Origin: CAZRHR01 sp964578885
GTDB taxonomy: Bacteria > Bacteroidota > Bacteroidia > CAIKAF01
Direction of reading: 5' to 3'
Length of the DNA stretch: 64,000 nucleotides
Assembly (NCBI GenBank): GCA_964578885.1
Contig: CAZOEO010000013.1
Location: 19,243-83,242, forward strand
The position numbers and the translations under genes are program-made. How positions within the stretch are numbered: position 1 is the stretch's first letter; each line of letters begins with the position of its first letter. The notes beneath the pieces were generated by a model. That model saw nothing but the letters and a program-made list of their open reading frames with translations. It did not search any database and was not told where the DNA came from. Shown piece by piece: positions 25,195-33,586 of the stretch.

Positions 25195-26625
25195 ATGGCC
25201 AAAAAGCCCACACATCAAAAAGAACATTCGTTCTTCGAGGATGTGAACAGTTACTTCGACAAAGCTTCACAGTTCGTGGACACCGACAAGGGAATCCTTG
25301 AGCAAATCAAAGCTTGTAACAGCGTGTACCGGATGAAATTCCCGGTAAAAACCCGCAAAGGCATTCAGGTGGTAGAGGCCTATCGGGTGGAGCATTCTCA
25401 TCATAAGCTGCCCACCAAAGGAGGTATTCGTTATTCCGATCAGGTCAACCAGGATGAGGTAATGGCATTAGCCGCACTCATGACCTACAAGTGCGCCATC
25501 GTAGATGTTCCTTTCGGAGGAGCCAAAGGTGGTGTAAACATCAATCCCAGAGATTTCAATGAGGAAGAACTCGAGCGCATCACCCGCCGGTACACTACCG
25601 AATTGATTAAAAAGAACTTTATTGGTGCAGGCATCGACGTTCCGGCTCCCGACTACGGAACTGGTGAAAGAGAAATGTCATGGATTGCCGATACCTACGC
25701 TACCTTCAACATGAACGACCTGAATGCTTTAGGTTGTGTTACAGGTAAGCCAGTTGGACAAGGTGGTATCCGTGGCCGCCGTGAGGCCACCGGTCTTGGC
25801 GTGTTCTATGGGGTTCGTTACATGATGACCTTCGCCGACGACATGAAAAAACTTGGTCTCACCACCGGTGTAGAAGGAAAAACAATCGTAGTACAAGGTC
25901 TTGGAAACGTAGGTTACCACGCAGCTAAATTCTTCCATGAGCATGGTGCCATCATCGTTGGATTAGGAGAATACAACTCCGCGGTATATTCCAAAAATGG
26001 CATCGATCCTACCGAAGCACTCGCGTATTTCCGCAAAGAAGGAACTTTGGACGGCCTTAAAGGCACCAAAACCCTGAAGAATAACCTCGATGTGCTGGAA
26101 CTTGATTGCGACGTACTCGTACCAGCCGCCCTGGAAAACCAAATCCATGCCGGAAACGCCGATAAGGTGAAAGCCAAAATCGTGGCAGAAGGCGCCAACG
26201 GTCCCGTTACGCCCGAAGCCGAAGCCATCATGAATAAAAATGGCATCGTAGTCGTTCCAGATATTTACCTGAATGCCGGAGGCGTTACAGTGTCTTACTT
26301 CGAATGGCTCAAAAACCTCTCTCACGTACGTTTCGGACGTATGGAAAAAAGGTATCAGCAAAACATGAACCACCAGCTGATGCAAACCATCGAAGAAACT
26401 ACCGGCAGAACCTTGACGGATATTCAGCGCAAAATGCTGGATCGCGGCGCAGATGAATTAGACCTGGTGTACTCAGGATTAGAGGAAACCATGATCAATT
26501 CATACGACCAAATCCGCGCTACCCTCATGGAAAACAAAAAAATCGGAAACCTGCGCACCGCCGCATTTGTAACCGCTTTAAGGAAAGTCGCCACGTCTTA
26601 TCAAACCCTCGGCATTTTCCCATAA
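25195..26625 (+). CDS. gdhA: glutamate dehydrogenase (Glu/Leu/Phe/Val family)
   Basis: The 476-residue enzyme has KLPTKGGIRYS (substrate binding), MTYKCAIVDVPFGGAKGGV with the catalytic Lys region, PAPDYGTGEREMSWIADTY, and a Rossmann domain starting VVQGLGNVGYHAAKFF. It interconverts glutamate and 2-oxoglutarate plus ammonia in the cytoplasm. It is longer than typical 410-450 residue forms, with a C-terminal extension of the kind found in Bacteroidota and mitochondrial-like enzymes. A strong terminator follows. Cofactor preference cannot be told by reading. Confidence 0.96.
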   Translation: MAKKPTHQKEHSFFEDVNSYFDKASQFVDTDKGILEQIKACNSVYRMKFPVKTRKGIQVVEAYRVEHSHHKLPTKGGIRYSDQVNQDEVMALAALMTYKCAIVDVPFGGAKGGVNINPRDFNEEELERITRRYTTELIKKNFIGAGIDVPAPDYGTGEREMSWIADTYATFNMNDLNALGCVTGKPVGQGGIRGRREATGLGVFYGVRYMMTFADDMKKLGLTTGVEGKTIVVQGLGNVGYHAAKFFHEHGAIIVGLGEYNSAVYSKNGIDPTEALAYFRKEGTLDGLKGTKTLKNNLDVLELDCDVLVPAALENQIHAGNADKVKAKIVAEGANGPVTPEAEAIMNKNGIVVVPDIYLNAGGVTVSYFEWLKNLSHVRFGRMEKRYQQNMNHQLMQTIEETTGRTLTDIQRKMLDRGADELDLVYSGLEETMINSYDQIRATLMENKKIGNLRTAAFVTALRKVATSYQTLGIFP

Positions 26626-26647
26626 ATCATTTATAATGTTTGTGATA

Positions 26648-26677
26648 GGGACTGGTTTCGGCCGGTCCCTTTTTTTT
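26648..26677 (+). terminator. intrinsic terminator of gdhA
   Basis: Stem GGGACTGG / CCGGTCCC (one T-G wobble) with a 6-nt loop, followed by eight Ts, 23 nt after the gdhA stop. Confidence 0.85.
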
Positions 26678-26682
26678 GCGCC

Positions 26683-26800
26683 ATGTGTATGGCGTGTCCC
26701 TGCGGGCCGGGCTATTTGTTCCATGTCCTCAGTCCGCGCGGGAAAGCCCGACGCGGCCTTCCGGGCATTCCACGTCTATCCCTCACGCACCACCGCACGA
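26683..26800. repeat. GC-rich intergenic element, possible dispersed repeat
   Basis: A GC-rich block just after the gdhA terminator with self-complementary parts, for example GCCGGGCT near 26706 against AGCCCGACGC near 26745, in a region otherwise AT-rich. Its sequence style (GGGCCGGGCT...CCCTCACGCACCACCGC) resembles intergenic repeats I associate with Bacteroidota genomes, but no second copy is in this window. A frame on the plus strand through it (26636-27004) has no protein-like features. Confidence 0.35.
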
Positions 26801-26887
26801 AGTTTCGTTTGGCACGGTTTATTTTTCCTGGAAAGTACTCATCTGAATCTGGCGTCGGATATTTTTTCTTTTATTCCGCTCATTATA

Positions 26888-26909
26888 AAAGACTTACTAA
26901 CAAGTCTTT
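26888..26909 (-). terminator. possible terminator of the FucP-type gene
   Basis: Perfect 8-bp hairpin AAAGACTT / AAGTCTTT with a 6-nt loop, about 90 nt downstream of the transporter stop on the minus strand, followed there by a short T-rich stretch. The weak T-run makes this tentative. Confidence 0.35.
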
Positions 26910-27000
26910 CATGCCTTTGCCATACCACATGTAGGCGGCACAAGCCTTCCTCAGCCGTTTTACCCGAAGTTGCCTCGCCTTTTCGAATCCAACGACCCGT

Positions 27001-28401
27001 TTAGCTTCCCCAGACTTCTTTTTTAAACATTTTTCCCCGAATCACCATTGGATACAATGCCATGGCGAGGAAGCCCAAAACCGGAACCCAATATCCTTGA
27101 ATGACTTGGCCGGATTCCATCCAGGCCGCCTGAATAGGCGGTAACACGGCGCCGCCGGTAATCATCACAATGAGTAAACTACTGCCGCGATGTGTGTTTT
27201 TACCTAAACCTTGCACCGCCAACGCAAAAATGCAGGACCATAATACAGAGCAGCAAAGCCCGGCGGAAACAATCAACAAAGCACCCAGCGGGCCTTTAAG
27301 CCACATGCCGGAAACCACAGCGCCGGCTCCAAACAGGCTGAGCCACCACAACATGGCTGCAGGTCGCTCTTTTGCCAAAAAATAGGGAACCATCAAGACC
27401 ACCGGCATGATCAATGCGAAAGGCCACAATCCCTGAATGTTTTCCCATGATGTACCACTCAGCCACATACTTAACAGCGCAACACCCAAAGCCAGAAACG
27501 GCGCCACCAGCTTCAGCCAAAAGGTGGTTTTCTCCGAACGGCCCAACACCACCACGGCGCCCATCCAACGGCCCATCATCAACGAAGCCCAGTACAAGGA
27601 CGCATAATGAACCGTGTCGGCAGGCTTCGCTCCCAAAAAAGATGGTTGCTCCAATAACATGGCCAAATTGCTACTCAATGCGACTTCCGTACCTACGTAC
27701 ACAAACAAGGCCATCATGCCCAGGATAAACGGAACACGCCAAAGACTTTTTCCTTCATTCACTTCCGCTTCGCCGGTGGTCATCCGGGGCTCGGGCAACG
27801 AAACCATCGACAAAAACACCAGAATCAAAGTGAAAACAACACCAACGCCCACATACGCCCATCCAATTTCAGTGAGTGAAGAAATGCCGGATGCAAAAAT
27901 CATTTTTCCCATAAACAAGGGGCCAAGCGTAGTGCCCAGCGAATTGAGCGCGCCTGCAAAATTGACCCGTTGGGCCGCGAATGCTTCTTCTCCCATGGCC
28001 AGTAAATACGGATTGGCCACCATTTGCAGCACCGAAAAGCCCAAACCCATGGCGAGTAAAGAGCCCAATAACATGATATAGCTTTGGTTTTGTGCCGCTG
28101 GATAGAAACCAAATCCACCCATGGCGGCAAATCCCAATCCCAGCAATAAACTTCCTTTGGCACCCAGTTTTTGCACCAAATCCCAACCCAGCCAGGACAT
28201 GAAGAACAAACAGGCGCCACCAAGCCCGTAGGCCAAATAAAACACCACATCGATGCGCATGGCCTGGGTTTGAGACAAATCGAAAACTTCCTTTACCGCA
28301 GGAATGAGTACCGTGTTGGACGAAGCCACAAAGCCCCAAAGAAAAAACAGAGAGACCATGGCCCATAAACCGGTGGAATGAGTTGATTGTGCGCCTTTCA
28401 T
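27001..28401 (-). CDS. MFS sugar transporter, FucP/GluP-like (FHS family)
   Basis: The 466-residue protein has twelve predicted membrane helices. The N-terminal FFLWGFVASSNTVLIPAVKEVFDLSQTQAM and the later GLGFSVLQMVANPYL match the fucose-galactose-glucose:H+ symporter group of the major facilitator superfamily, with Asn/Pro in the same helix as in FucP. It should import a hexose or amino-sugar with protons. I start it at the ATG at 28401; a longer N-terminus (to 28566) would run into the divergent methyltransferase gene and lacks membrane-protein character. No sugar catabolic genes are adjacent. Confidence 0.9.
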   Translation of the reverse strand: MKGAQSTHSTGLWAMVSLFFLWGFVASSNTVLIPAVKEVFDLSQTQAMRIDVVFYLAYGLGGACLFFMSWLGWDLVQKLGAKGSLLLGLGFAAMGGFGFYPAAQNQSYIMLLGSLLAMGLGFSVLQMVANPYLLAMGEEAFAAQRVNFAGALNSLGTTLGPLFMGKMIFASGISSLTEIGWAYVGVGVVFTLILVFLSMVSLPEPRMTTGEAEVNEGKSLWRVPFILGMMALFVYVGTEVALSSNLAMLLEQPSFLGAKPADTVHYASLYWASLMMGRWMGAVVVLGRSEKTTFWLKLVAPFLALGVALLSMWLSGTSWENIQGLWPFALIMPVVLMVPYFLAKERPAAMLWWLSLFGAGAVVSGMWLKGPLGALLIVSAGLCCSVLWSCIFALAVQGLGKNTHRGSSLLIVMITGGAVLPPIQAAWMESGQVIQGYWVPVLGFLAMALYPMVIRGKMFKKEVWGS

Positions 28402-28466
28402 GTGCTTTTCATTGGTTGTGTTGCAACAAATATGCAAAACCCTGGGCGAAATGGCACCAATTTTCG

Positions 28467-28474
28467 TAGTTTTG
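28467..28474 (+). promoter_or_regulatory. -7 element of the methyltransferase-ZIP operon
   Basis: Perfect TAGTTTTG, 17 nt before the ATG at 28492. Confidence 0.6.
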
Positions 28475-28491
28475 CGGGCTATTTTAGCTGA

Positions 28492-29241
28492 ATGATGGTA
28501 AAAGCGTGGTTTGAAACTTGGTTCGATTCTCCTTATTATCCCATGCTTTACAGGCATCGGGACCATGAGGAAGCAGCCCTGTTTTTGAACCGACTTTTGG
28601 AAAAACTGTCTTTAACACCGCCCGCCACCATGTTGGATGTGGCTTGCGGACGAGGTCGGCATGCATTGTATTTGCATAAAAAAGGTTTCAACGTAACGGG
28701 CTTCGATTTATCGGAGGCCTCTATTCGTGAAGCCAGCAAAAATGAAGCGCCCGGCTTACATTTTCAGGTTCGCGACATGCGCGTTCCTTTTTCACAACCC
28801 AAATGGGAATTGGTGCTCAATCTTTTTACCAGCTTTGGTTATTTCGATGCCGATACCGATTCTTTGCGTGCCATGCAGTCGATGGCGTCTGCGGTATTGC
28901 CCGGTGGAAGTTTAGTGCTCGATTACCTGGAGCCCGGTGCGGTTCAGGTGGCGCCTGGTTTGGCAGAAGCGATTCCGGAGGAATTTTTTACCGACGGCGT
29001 TACGTTTGTGGTGCGCAAATACCGGCAAAATGGCTTCGTGTACAAAGATATTTTTGTGGAAGACGGTTCCGCCATGTACACTTTTCAGGAAAAAGTGAGA
29101 CTGTTCGAGAAATCGGACCTGCTTTATATGGCAGAACAATGTGGATTGGAGCCGATGGCCGTTTTCGGAGATTATTCTCTTTCGCCCTGGTCAGAAGGCT
29201 GTTCGAGACAAATTCACTGGTTTAAAAAACCCGGACCATGA
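28492..29241 (+). CDS. class I SAM-dependent methyltransferase
   Basis: The 249-residue cytoplasmic protein has the SAM-binding motif MLDVACGRGRHALYL (about residues 43-57), the acidic end of strand 2 at VTGFDLSEASI and the strand-4 region WELVLNLFTSFGYF. These place it with class I methyltransferases of the Methyltransf_25/11 type. The substrate is unknown. Two adjacent ATGs (28492, 28495) could each serve as start. The stop overlaps the ATG of the ZIP gene by 4 nt, so the two are coupled, though no shared pathway is evident. Confidence 0.88.
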   Translation: MMVKAWFETWFDSPYYPMLYRHRDHEEAALFLNRLLEKLSLTPPATMLDVACGRGRHALYLHKKGFNVTGFDLSEASIREASKNEAPGLHFQVRDMRVPFSQPKWELVLNLFTSFGYFDADTDSLRAMQSMASAVLPGGSLVLDYLEPGAVQVAPGLAEAIPEEFFTDGVTFVVRKYRQNGFVYKDIFVEDGSAMYTFQEKVRLFEKSDLLYMAEQCGLEPMAVFGDYSLSPWSEGCSRQIHWFKKPGP

Positions 29242-29957
29242 CGTTGGTGCTGTTGGCTTTATTTATTTCCTTGCCGGCATTTTTGGCTGGAGTTGGAATG
29301 TTGGCGCTTCAGCCGGGTAAATCCCTAATTAGATTGTTGCTTGGATTTTCCGGAGCTTTTTTATTGACCATTACCCTTTTACATATTTTACCCGAAGTGT
29401 ACGGACACCATGGTGCTTCCGCTGGAATCTGGGTTTTGGTGGGTTTTGCCATTCAAATTTTCCTCGACACTTTCTCCCGTGGTGTAGAACATGGTCATCT
29501 GCATCTTTCCGGACATGGTGCACCAAAGAAGCGGGTGGTGGGATTAATGGTGGTGGGTCTTTGTATGCATGCCTTCATAGAAGGATTGCCGCTCAGTAAG
29601 ACCACGCAGTTTCCAGATCCCCTGGCCATGGGCATTATGTTGCATTCTATTCCGGTCGCGGCCGCATTTACGGGTTTATTGTTCATGGAAGGATTTAAGA
29701 AAAGTCACATTTTACTGCTTTTGGGCTTGTTTATTGCGATGGCGCCGCTGGGAATGGCCACAGGATATGCCTTTGAGGCGTCCGGTTTTCATGCATTTCA
29801 CGACATTGCCCTGGCGTTAACGGTGGGAATTTTCCTTCACCTTTCCACCACCATATTGTTTGAATCCGGGGACCATCACCAGTATAAAATCCGCCGTGTG
29901 GCCGCCATCGTCCTGGGTATGGCCTTTGGTCTCTTTACCGTGTGGATCTCGCATTAA
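29238..29957 (+). CDS. ZIP-family metal transporter
   Basis: The 239-residue protein has eight predicted helices in the ZIP arrangement. Helix 4 contains HAFIEGLPL and helix 5 HSIPVAAAF, corresponding to the HxxxEG and HNxxE metal-site motifs, although the second lacks the usual Glu. A His-rich cytoplasmic loop (VEHGHLHLSGHG) lies between helices 3 and 4. It should move zinc or another divalent cation into the cytoplasm. It overlaps the methyltransferase stop codon. Confidence 0.92.
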   Translation: MTLVLLALFISLPAFLAGVGMLALQPGKSLIRLLLGFSGAFLLTITLLHILPEVYGHHGASAGIWVLVGFAIQIFLDTFSRGVEHGHLHLSGHGAPKKRVVGLMVVGLCMHAFIEGLPLSKTTQFPDPLAMGIMLHSIPVAAAFTGLLFMEGFKKSHILLLLGLFIAMAPLGMATGYAFEASGFHAFHDIALALTVGIFLHLSTTILFESGDHHQYKIRRVAAIVLGMAFGLFTVWISH

Positions 29958-30029
29958 ACCAAGGACGTTCCCCAACATAATTTAACGCAGCCGCAGCGGG
30001 TCGAATCACAGGATTATGGTTTAGTTTTT

Positions 30030-30037
30030 TACTTTTG
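30030..30037 (+). promoter_or_regulatory. -7 element of the peroxiredoxin gene
   Basis: Perfect TACTTTTG, 40 nt before the ATG at 30078 and immediately upstream of a 21-bp palindrome that should cover the transcription start. Confidence 0.65.
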
Positions 30038-30038
30038 C

Positions 30039-30059
30039 ATGGTTCAAAGTTTGAACCAT
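30039..30059. promoter_or_regulatory. perfect 21-bp palindrome at the peroxiredoxin transcription start
   Basis: ATGGTTCAAA, one central G, then TTTGAACCAT: ten-base arms with no mismatch. It begins 1 nt after the -7 element, so it overlaps +1 and the start of the leader. It could be a repressor operator or a 5' RNA hairpin. Confidence 0.6.
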
Positions 30060-30077
30060 ATCAAAATCATCATCAAC

Positions 30078-30707
30078 ATGTCATTAGTCACTAAAAAAGC
30101 TCCTTCGTTCACCGCTTCTGCTGTGATTAACGGAGAAGAGATCGTTGAGAATTTTTCTCTGGATCAATATGTAGGAAAAAAATATGTGGTGTTTTTCTTT
30201 TATCCAAAAGATTTCACCTTCGTATGTCCTACGGAATTGCATGCTTTCCAGGAGAAACTGGCCGAGTTCGAAGCACGTAATGTGCAGGTAGTGGCTTGTT
30301 CTACCGATACAGAACAATCTCACTGGGGTTGGTTGCAAATGGATAAAAAAGCAGGTGGTATTCAAGGTATTACGTATCCAGTAGTAGCCGACACCACCAA
30401 AACCATTGCCATGAATTATGGCGTATTGTTTGGTGAATACGGGTATGATGAGGAAGGACAAATGGTGGCCGATGGCCCTATGATTGCTTTCCGCGGATTG
30501 TTTTTGATTGACAAAAACGGTATCGTACAGCACGAATTAATTAACAACCTTCCTTTAGGTAGAAATGTGGATGAGGCGCTTCGTATGGTAGATGCCCTCC
30601 AGTATTTCGAAGAAAAGGGAGAGGTTTGCCCCGCAAACTGGAGCAAAGGCAAAGACGGCATGAAGGCTTCTCACGAAGGAGTAGCCAGCTACCTGTCTAA
30701 CCACTAA
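30078..30707 (+). CDS. typical 2-Cys peroxiredoxin (AhpC/Prx1-like)
   Basis: The 209-residue protein has the peroxidatic Cys in FTFVCPTEL (residue 50) and the resolving Cys in EVCPANW near the C-terminus. It reduces hydrogen and organic peroxides using thioredoxin or AhpF-type donors. The start at 30078 (MSLVTKKAP) agrees with the normal peroxiredoxin N-terminus. An in-frame ATG at 30039 is part of the palindrome and would add 13 residues of no known equivalent. The palindrome suggests regulated expression. A strong terminator follows. Confidence 0.96.
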   Translation: MSLVTKKAPSFTASAVINGEEIVENFSLDQYVGKKYVVFFFYPKDFTFVCPTELHAFQEKLAEFEARNVQVVACSTDTEQSHWGWLQMDKKAGGIQGITYPVVADTTKTIAMNYGVLFGEYGYDEEGQMVADGPMIAFRGLFLIDKNGIVQHELINNLPLGRNVDEALRMVDALQYFEEKGEVCPANWSKGKDGMKASHEGVASYLSNH

Positions 30708-30729
30708 TTTATTCCAAAAGGAAAAAATG

Positions 30730-30762
30730 ACCCGTCGGAACGCGATTCCGGCGGGTTTTTTT
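30730..30762 (+). terminator. intrinsic terminator of the peroxiredoxin gene
   Basis: Stem ACCCGTCGGAA / TTCCGGCGGGT (11 bp, one T-G wobble), 4-nt loop CGCG, followed by a run of Ts that merges into the next promoter core. Confidence 0.88.
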
Positions 30763-30769
30763 ATCTTTA
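30762..30769 (+). promoter_or_regulatory. -7 element of nadK
   Basis: TATCTTTA, one mismatch from consensus, 18 nt before the GTG at 30788 and directly abutting the T-run of the upstream terminator. Confidence 0.55.
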
Positions 30770-30787
30770 TTCAAATTTACCAACGGC

Positions 30788-31666
30788 GTGAACATTGCCC
30801 TGTACGGTCATACCCTCAGACCGGAATACAACACCACTTTACGGCATTTTTTTTCCTTTTTGGCGCATAAAAATGTAACCGTGACCATTGCTGCACGTTT
30901 TTCCCATGTGCTCAAGACGGTTTTTGGGGTTCAGCATTCCTTTGTGGAGTTTCATGAGGAGCAGGGATTGCCTGCGGAAACCGATGTGTTGGTGAGTTTG
31001 GGCGGAGATGGCACTACGTTGGGTGCCGCATTGCTGGTGAAAGACAGTGGCATTCCTATTTTGGGTTTGAATTTGGGGCGGTTAGGATTTTTGGCGAGCA
31101 TTCCGCCCGAACAACTGGAAGAAGCGCTCGAGCAGGTATTGGCCAGGAATTTCAGATTAGATCCCAGGACCCTGGTTGGCGTAACTACAGATGGACATCC
31201 TTTTGGTCCGCAAGCTTTTGCGCTAAACGAAATTACGGTACTGAAAAAAGATTCTTCTTCCATGGTAACGATTCAATGTTGGATCGACGGGGAATTTTTC
31301 AATGCCTATTGGGCCGATGGGCTCATTGTCTCTACACCAACTGGTTCTACAGGTTATAGTTTAAGTTGTGGCGGGCCGATTTTACTCCCACAATCACCCA
31401 GTTTAGTTTTAACTCCGATTGCTCCACACAATTTAAACGTTAGACCGGTTGTGATTCCAGACACCTCTACCATCCAACTAAAGGTAACTTCAAGAACTTC
31501 AGACTTTTTGGTTTCTCTGGATTCTCGTTCTTTTCATTTTACGGAAGGAAAAGATTTAACCTTGCAGAAGATGCGTTTTCATGTAAATTTTATTCAATTG
31601 GCTTCAAACAGCTTCACGGAAACGCTGAGAAACAAGCTTTTATGGGGCATTGACAAAAGAAATTAA
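30788..31666 (+). CDS. nadK: NAD kinase
   Basis: The 292-residue enzyme has the family motif LGGDGTTL (Asp74), the glycine-rich LGLNLGRLGFL, the NE/D motif ALNEITVLK and GLIVSTPTGSTGYSLSCGGPI. It phosphorylates NAD to NADP with ATP. The start is a GTG (MNIALYGHT), which matches the usual Bacteroidota NadK N-terminus. It opens the conserved envelope-biogenesis cluster of the phylum. Confidence 0.96.
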   Translation: MNIALYGHTLRPEYNTTLRHFFSFLAHKNVTVTIAARFSHVLKTVFGVQHSFVEFHEEQGLPAETDVLVSLGGDGTTLGAALLVKDSGIPILGLNLGRLGFLASIPPEQLEEALEQVLARNFRLDPRTLVGVTTDGHPFGPQAFALNEITVLKKDSSSMVTIQCWIDGEFFNAYWADGLIVSTPTGSTGYSLSCGGPILLPQSPSLVLTPIAPHNLNVRPVVIPDTSTIQLKVTSRTSDFLVSLDSRSFHFTEGKDLTLQKMRFHVNFIQLASNSFTETLRNKLLWGIDKRN

Positions 31667-31693
31667 TGTGCATAGGATGTTAGAAAATTTTAT

Positions 31694-31701
31694 TACTTTT
31701 G
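31694..31701 (+). promoter_or_regulatory. -7 element of the DUF6089-uppS-bamA-skp-murI cluster
   Basis: Perfect TACTTTTG, 43 nt before the ATG at 31745. Confidence 0.6.
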
Positions 31702-31744
31702 TGCAGATTAAAACCAGGTATTTGCAATTTTTAATAAAGGCAGA

Positions 31745-32695
31745 ATGAAAAAAATCCTACTTGCCGGAGCTGTTGTCCTCTTTTCTTACACAAGTCTTGA
31801 TGCCCAGCAGGCACGATATAAGTCCCGCGATGAATTAATGGACAAATTTGAATTGTCGGCAGGGATTGGCATGGTCAATTTCCTGGGGGAGTTGGGTGGT
31901 GCCAATGATGTGGGCCGCTCTTTCATTTCGGATTTTGAATTTGATGCACTTCGTCCGAATTTTCAAATCGGAGCCCGTTTCCGTTGGAATCGGTACCTTG
32001 CCTCTAAAGCATTTATCCAATATGGTTGGATCACCGGTAATGATGCCTGGACCCGTGACCAATTCCGTAACGACAGAAACCTGTATTTCCGTTCACATCT
32101 GTTGGATTTCGGATCCACAGTAGAATTTTACTTTTTGCCGCAATTACCTACCAAGGGTCGTTACAAAAGAAGAGGTTTACAAGCAAGACAAGGCCGTCCC
32201 GTATTGGGTTATATCTCAACCGGTGTCACTGGTTTCTGGTTTGATCCTACCGCAGTAGATGCAAATGGTGTCGCCCACTCTTTACAACCACTCGGAACAG
32301 AAGGACAATTTATCTTCCCAACCCGCAGCCCTTACAACCGCGTACAAATCGCCATTCCTATCGGTCTTGGATTCCAATTCCGTTTGTCGGATGATTTCAG
32401 CCTGGATGTAGAAGTTTCTTACCGCAAGACATTTACCGATTATATCGATGACGTGTCGATGACGTATGTAGACAGAAACCTGTTTGCCAACACCACCGCA
32501 GAATATTTCTCTGATCGTGGTTTATACCTTAACCAGGACGATCCAGCTTATCCTTCGAACCACGAAACCTTTGGTCCCGGCCAACAGCGTGGTAATCCGC
32601 AAGATAATGATGCCATTCTGTACATGAATTTCTCTTTAACATGGAAGTTAGGTGCCATGCGTGGAGATCGTGCAAAATACCATCAATCGAACTGA
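31745..32695 (+). CDS. DUF6089-type outer-membrane beta-barrel protein
   Basis: The 316-residue protein has a signal peptide (ending SLDAQ) and a small beta-barrel: alternating patterns with aromatic girdles, FELSAGIGMVNFLGELGG, a long central loop (GYISTGVTGFWFDPTAVDANG) and VEVSYRKTFTDYIDDVS. Members of this family lie upstream of uppS/bamA in many Bacteroidota and are thought to be envelope or porin-like proteins. The gene is 50 nt upstream of a second, shorter member, with which it shares the TDY(L/I)DDVS block. Confidence 0.87.
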   Translation: MKKILLAGAVVLFSYTSLDAQQARYKSRDELMDKFELSAGIGMVNFLGELGGANDVGRSFISDFEFDALRPNFQIGARFRWNRYLASKAFIQYGWITGNDAWTRDQFRNDRNLYFRSHLLDFGSTVEFYFLPQLPTKGRYKRRGLQARQGRPVLGYISTGVTGFWFDPTAVDANGVAHSLQPLGTEGQFIFPTRSPYNRVQIAIPIGLGFQFRLSDDFSLDVEVSYRKTFTDYIDDVSMTYVDRNLFANTTAEYFSDRGLYLNQDDPAYPSNHETFGPGQQRGNPQDNDAILYMNFSLTWKLGAMRGDRAKYHQSN

Positions 32696-32744
32696 TTCTT
32701 AGTACACAATTTTTCGGCACTGCCGCCGTTCATATTAACCTCTG

Positions 32745-33581
32745 ATGCGTAAGTTGAAACGGTTAATCTGGATGGCGGCATTCGCCTTTCTATCGCTTTC
32801 TGCTCAAACCCATGAAATCGGGTTGGGCGGAGGAGCCGGTTATTACGTAGGCGATTTGAATCCCGTACTTCACTGGCGAAATACATATCCCGGTGGAACT
32901 CTATTCTATAAATACAATTATGGAAATCACTGGTCTTTTAGAGGAAGTTTAGTGTATACGTCTGTTTCAGCCGCAGACTCCTTAGGATTATTCGATTATC
33001 AGACCACCCGAAACCTCAGTTTTTCATCCGATATTTTTGAAATTCATGGAGGGGTTGAGTTTAATTTTTTGCCGTATCGGCCGGGCCGTAACAAAACCAA
33101 CCGTATCACCCCTTTTATGTTTGCGGGCATTGGCGCATTTCATTTTAATCCACAGGCCAATTATAACGGAACATTGGTCGATTTAGCCACTTTGGGTACC
33201 GAAGGGCAGGGGACAGGATCTTTTCCCGAACGTCGGAGGTACAGCAGAATCGCGGCTGTTTTACCTTTCGGACTTGGATTCAAATGGCGTTTTGCAGAAC
33301 GTTGGAGCATGCAGGGCGAATGGGGCATGCGTATGACGCTTACCGATTATTTGGATGATGTGAGCACCACCTATGCCAACGAAGCAGAATTGCTGATGGT
33401 CGGCGGACAAGTGGCTGTGGAACTCAGCGATCCTTCCATTGGTGGATACAGTGGACCCATGAGTAAACAAAACTATATGCGGGGTACCGCCAACGACCTT
33501 GATTGGTATTCATTTTTACACCTATCTTTGGTCTATAATATTAAAGATAAAACCATCTGCTACACGGGCGGCAGAAAATAG
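32745..33581 (+). CDS. DUF6089-type outer-membrane protein, second copy
   Basis: A 278-residue paralogue of the preceding protein with a signal peptide (ending SLSAQT). It has EIGLGGGAGYYVGDLNPV, the block FMFAGIGAFHFNPQANYNGTLVDLATLGTEGQG, and LTDYLDDVSTTYAN, as in the neighbour. Two copies in tandem are usual in the phylum. Function is not established. It is 5 nt upstream of uppS, so it is very likely in the same transcript. Confidence 0.87.
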   Translation: MRKLKRLIWMAAFAFLSLSAQTHEIGLGGGAGYYVGDLNPVLHWRNTYPGGTLFYKYNYGNHWSFRGSLVYTSVSAADSLGLFDYQTTRNLSFSSDIFEIHGGVEFNFLPYRPGRNKTNRITPFMFAGIGAFHFNPQANYNGTLVDLATLGTEGQGTGSFPERRRYSRIAAVLPFGLGFKWRFAERWSMQGEWGMRMTLTDYLDDVSTTYANEAELLMVGGQVAVELSDPSIGGYSGPMSKQNYMRGTANDLDWYSFLHLSLVYNIKDKTICYTGGRK

Positions 33582-33586
33582 CAGAC

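Noticed and set aside
26636..27004. 122-codon open frame after gdhA on the plus strand
   Set aside because: It runs through the terminator and the GC-rich element, has no promoter core and no protein-like pattern, and overlaps the end of the FucP-type gene.
30039..30077. ATG at 30039 as peroxiredoxin start
   Set aside because: It is part of the palindrome and would add 13 residues with no match to the normal N-terminus; 30078 fits the family.
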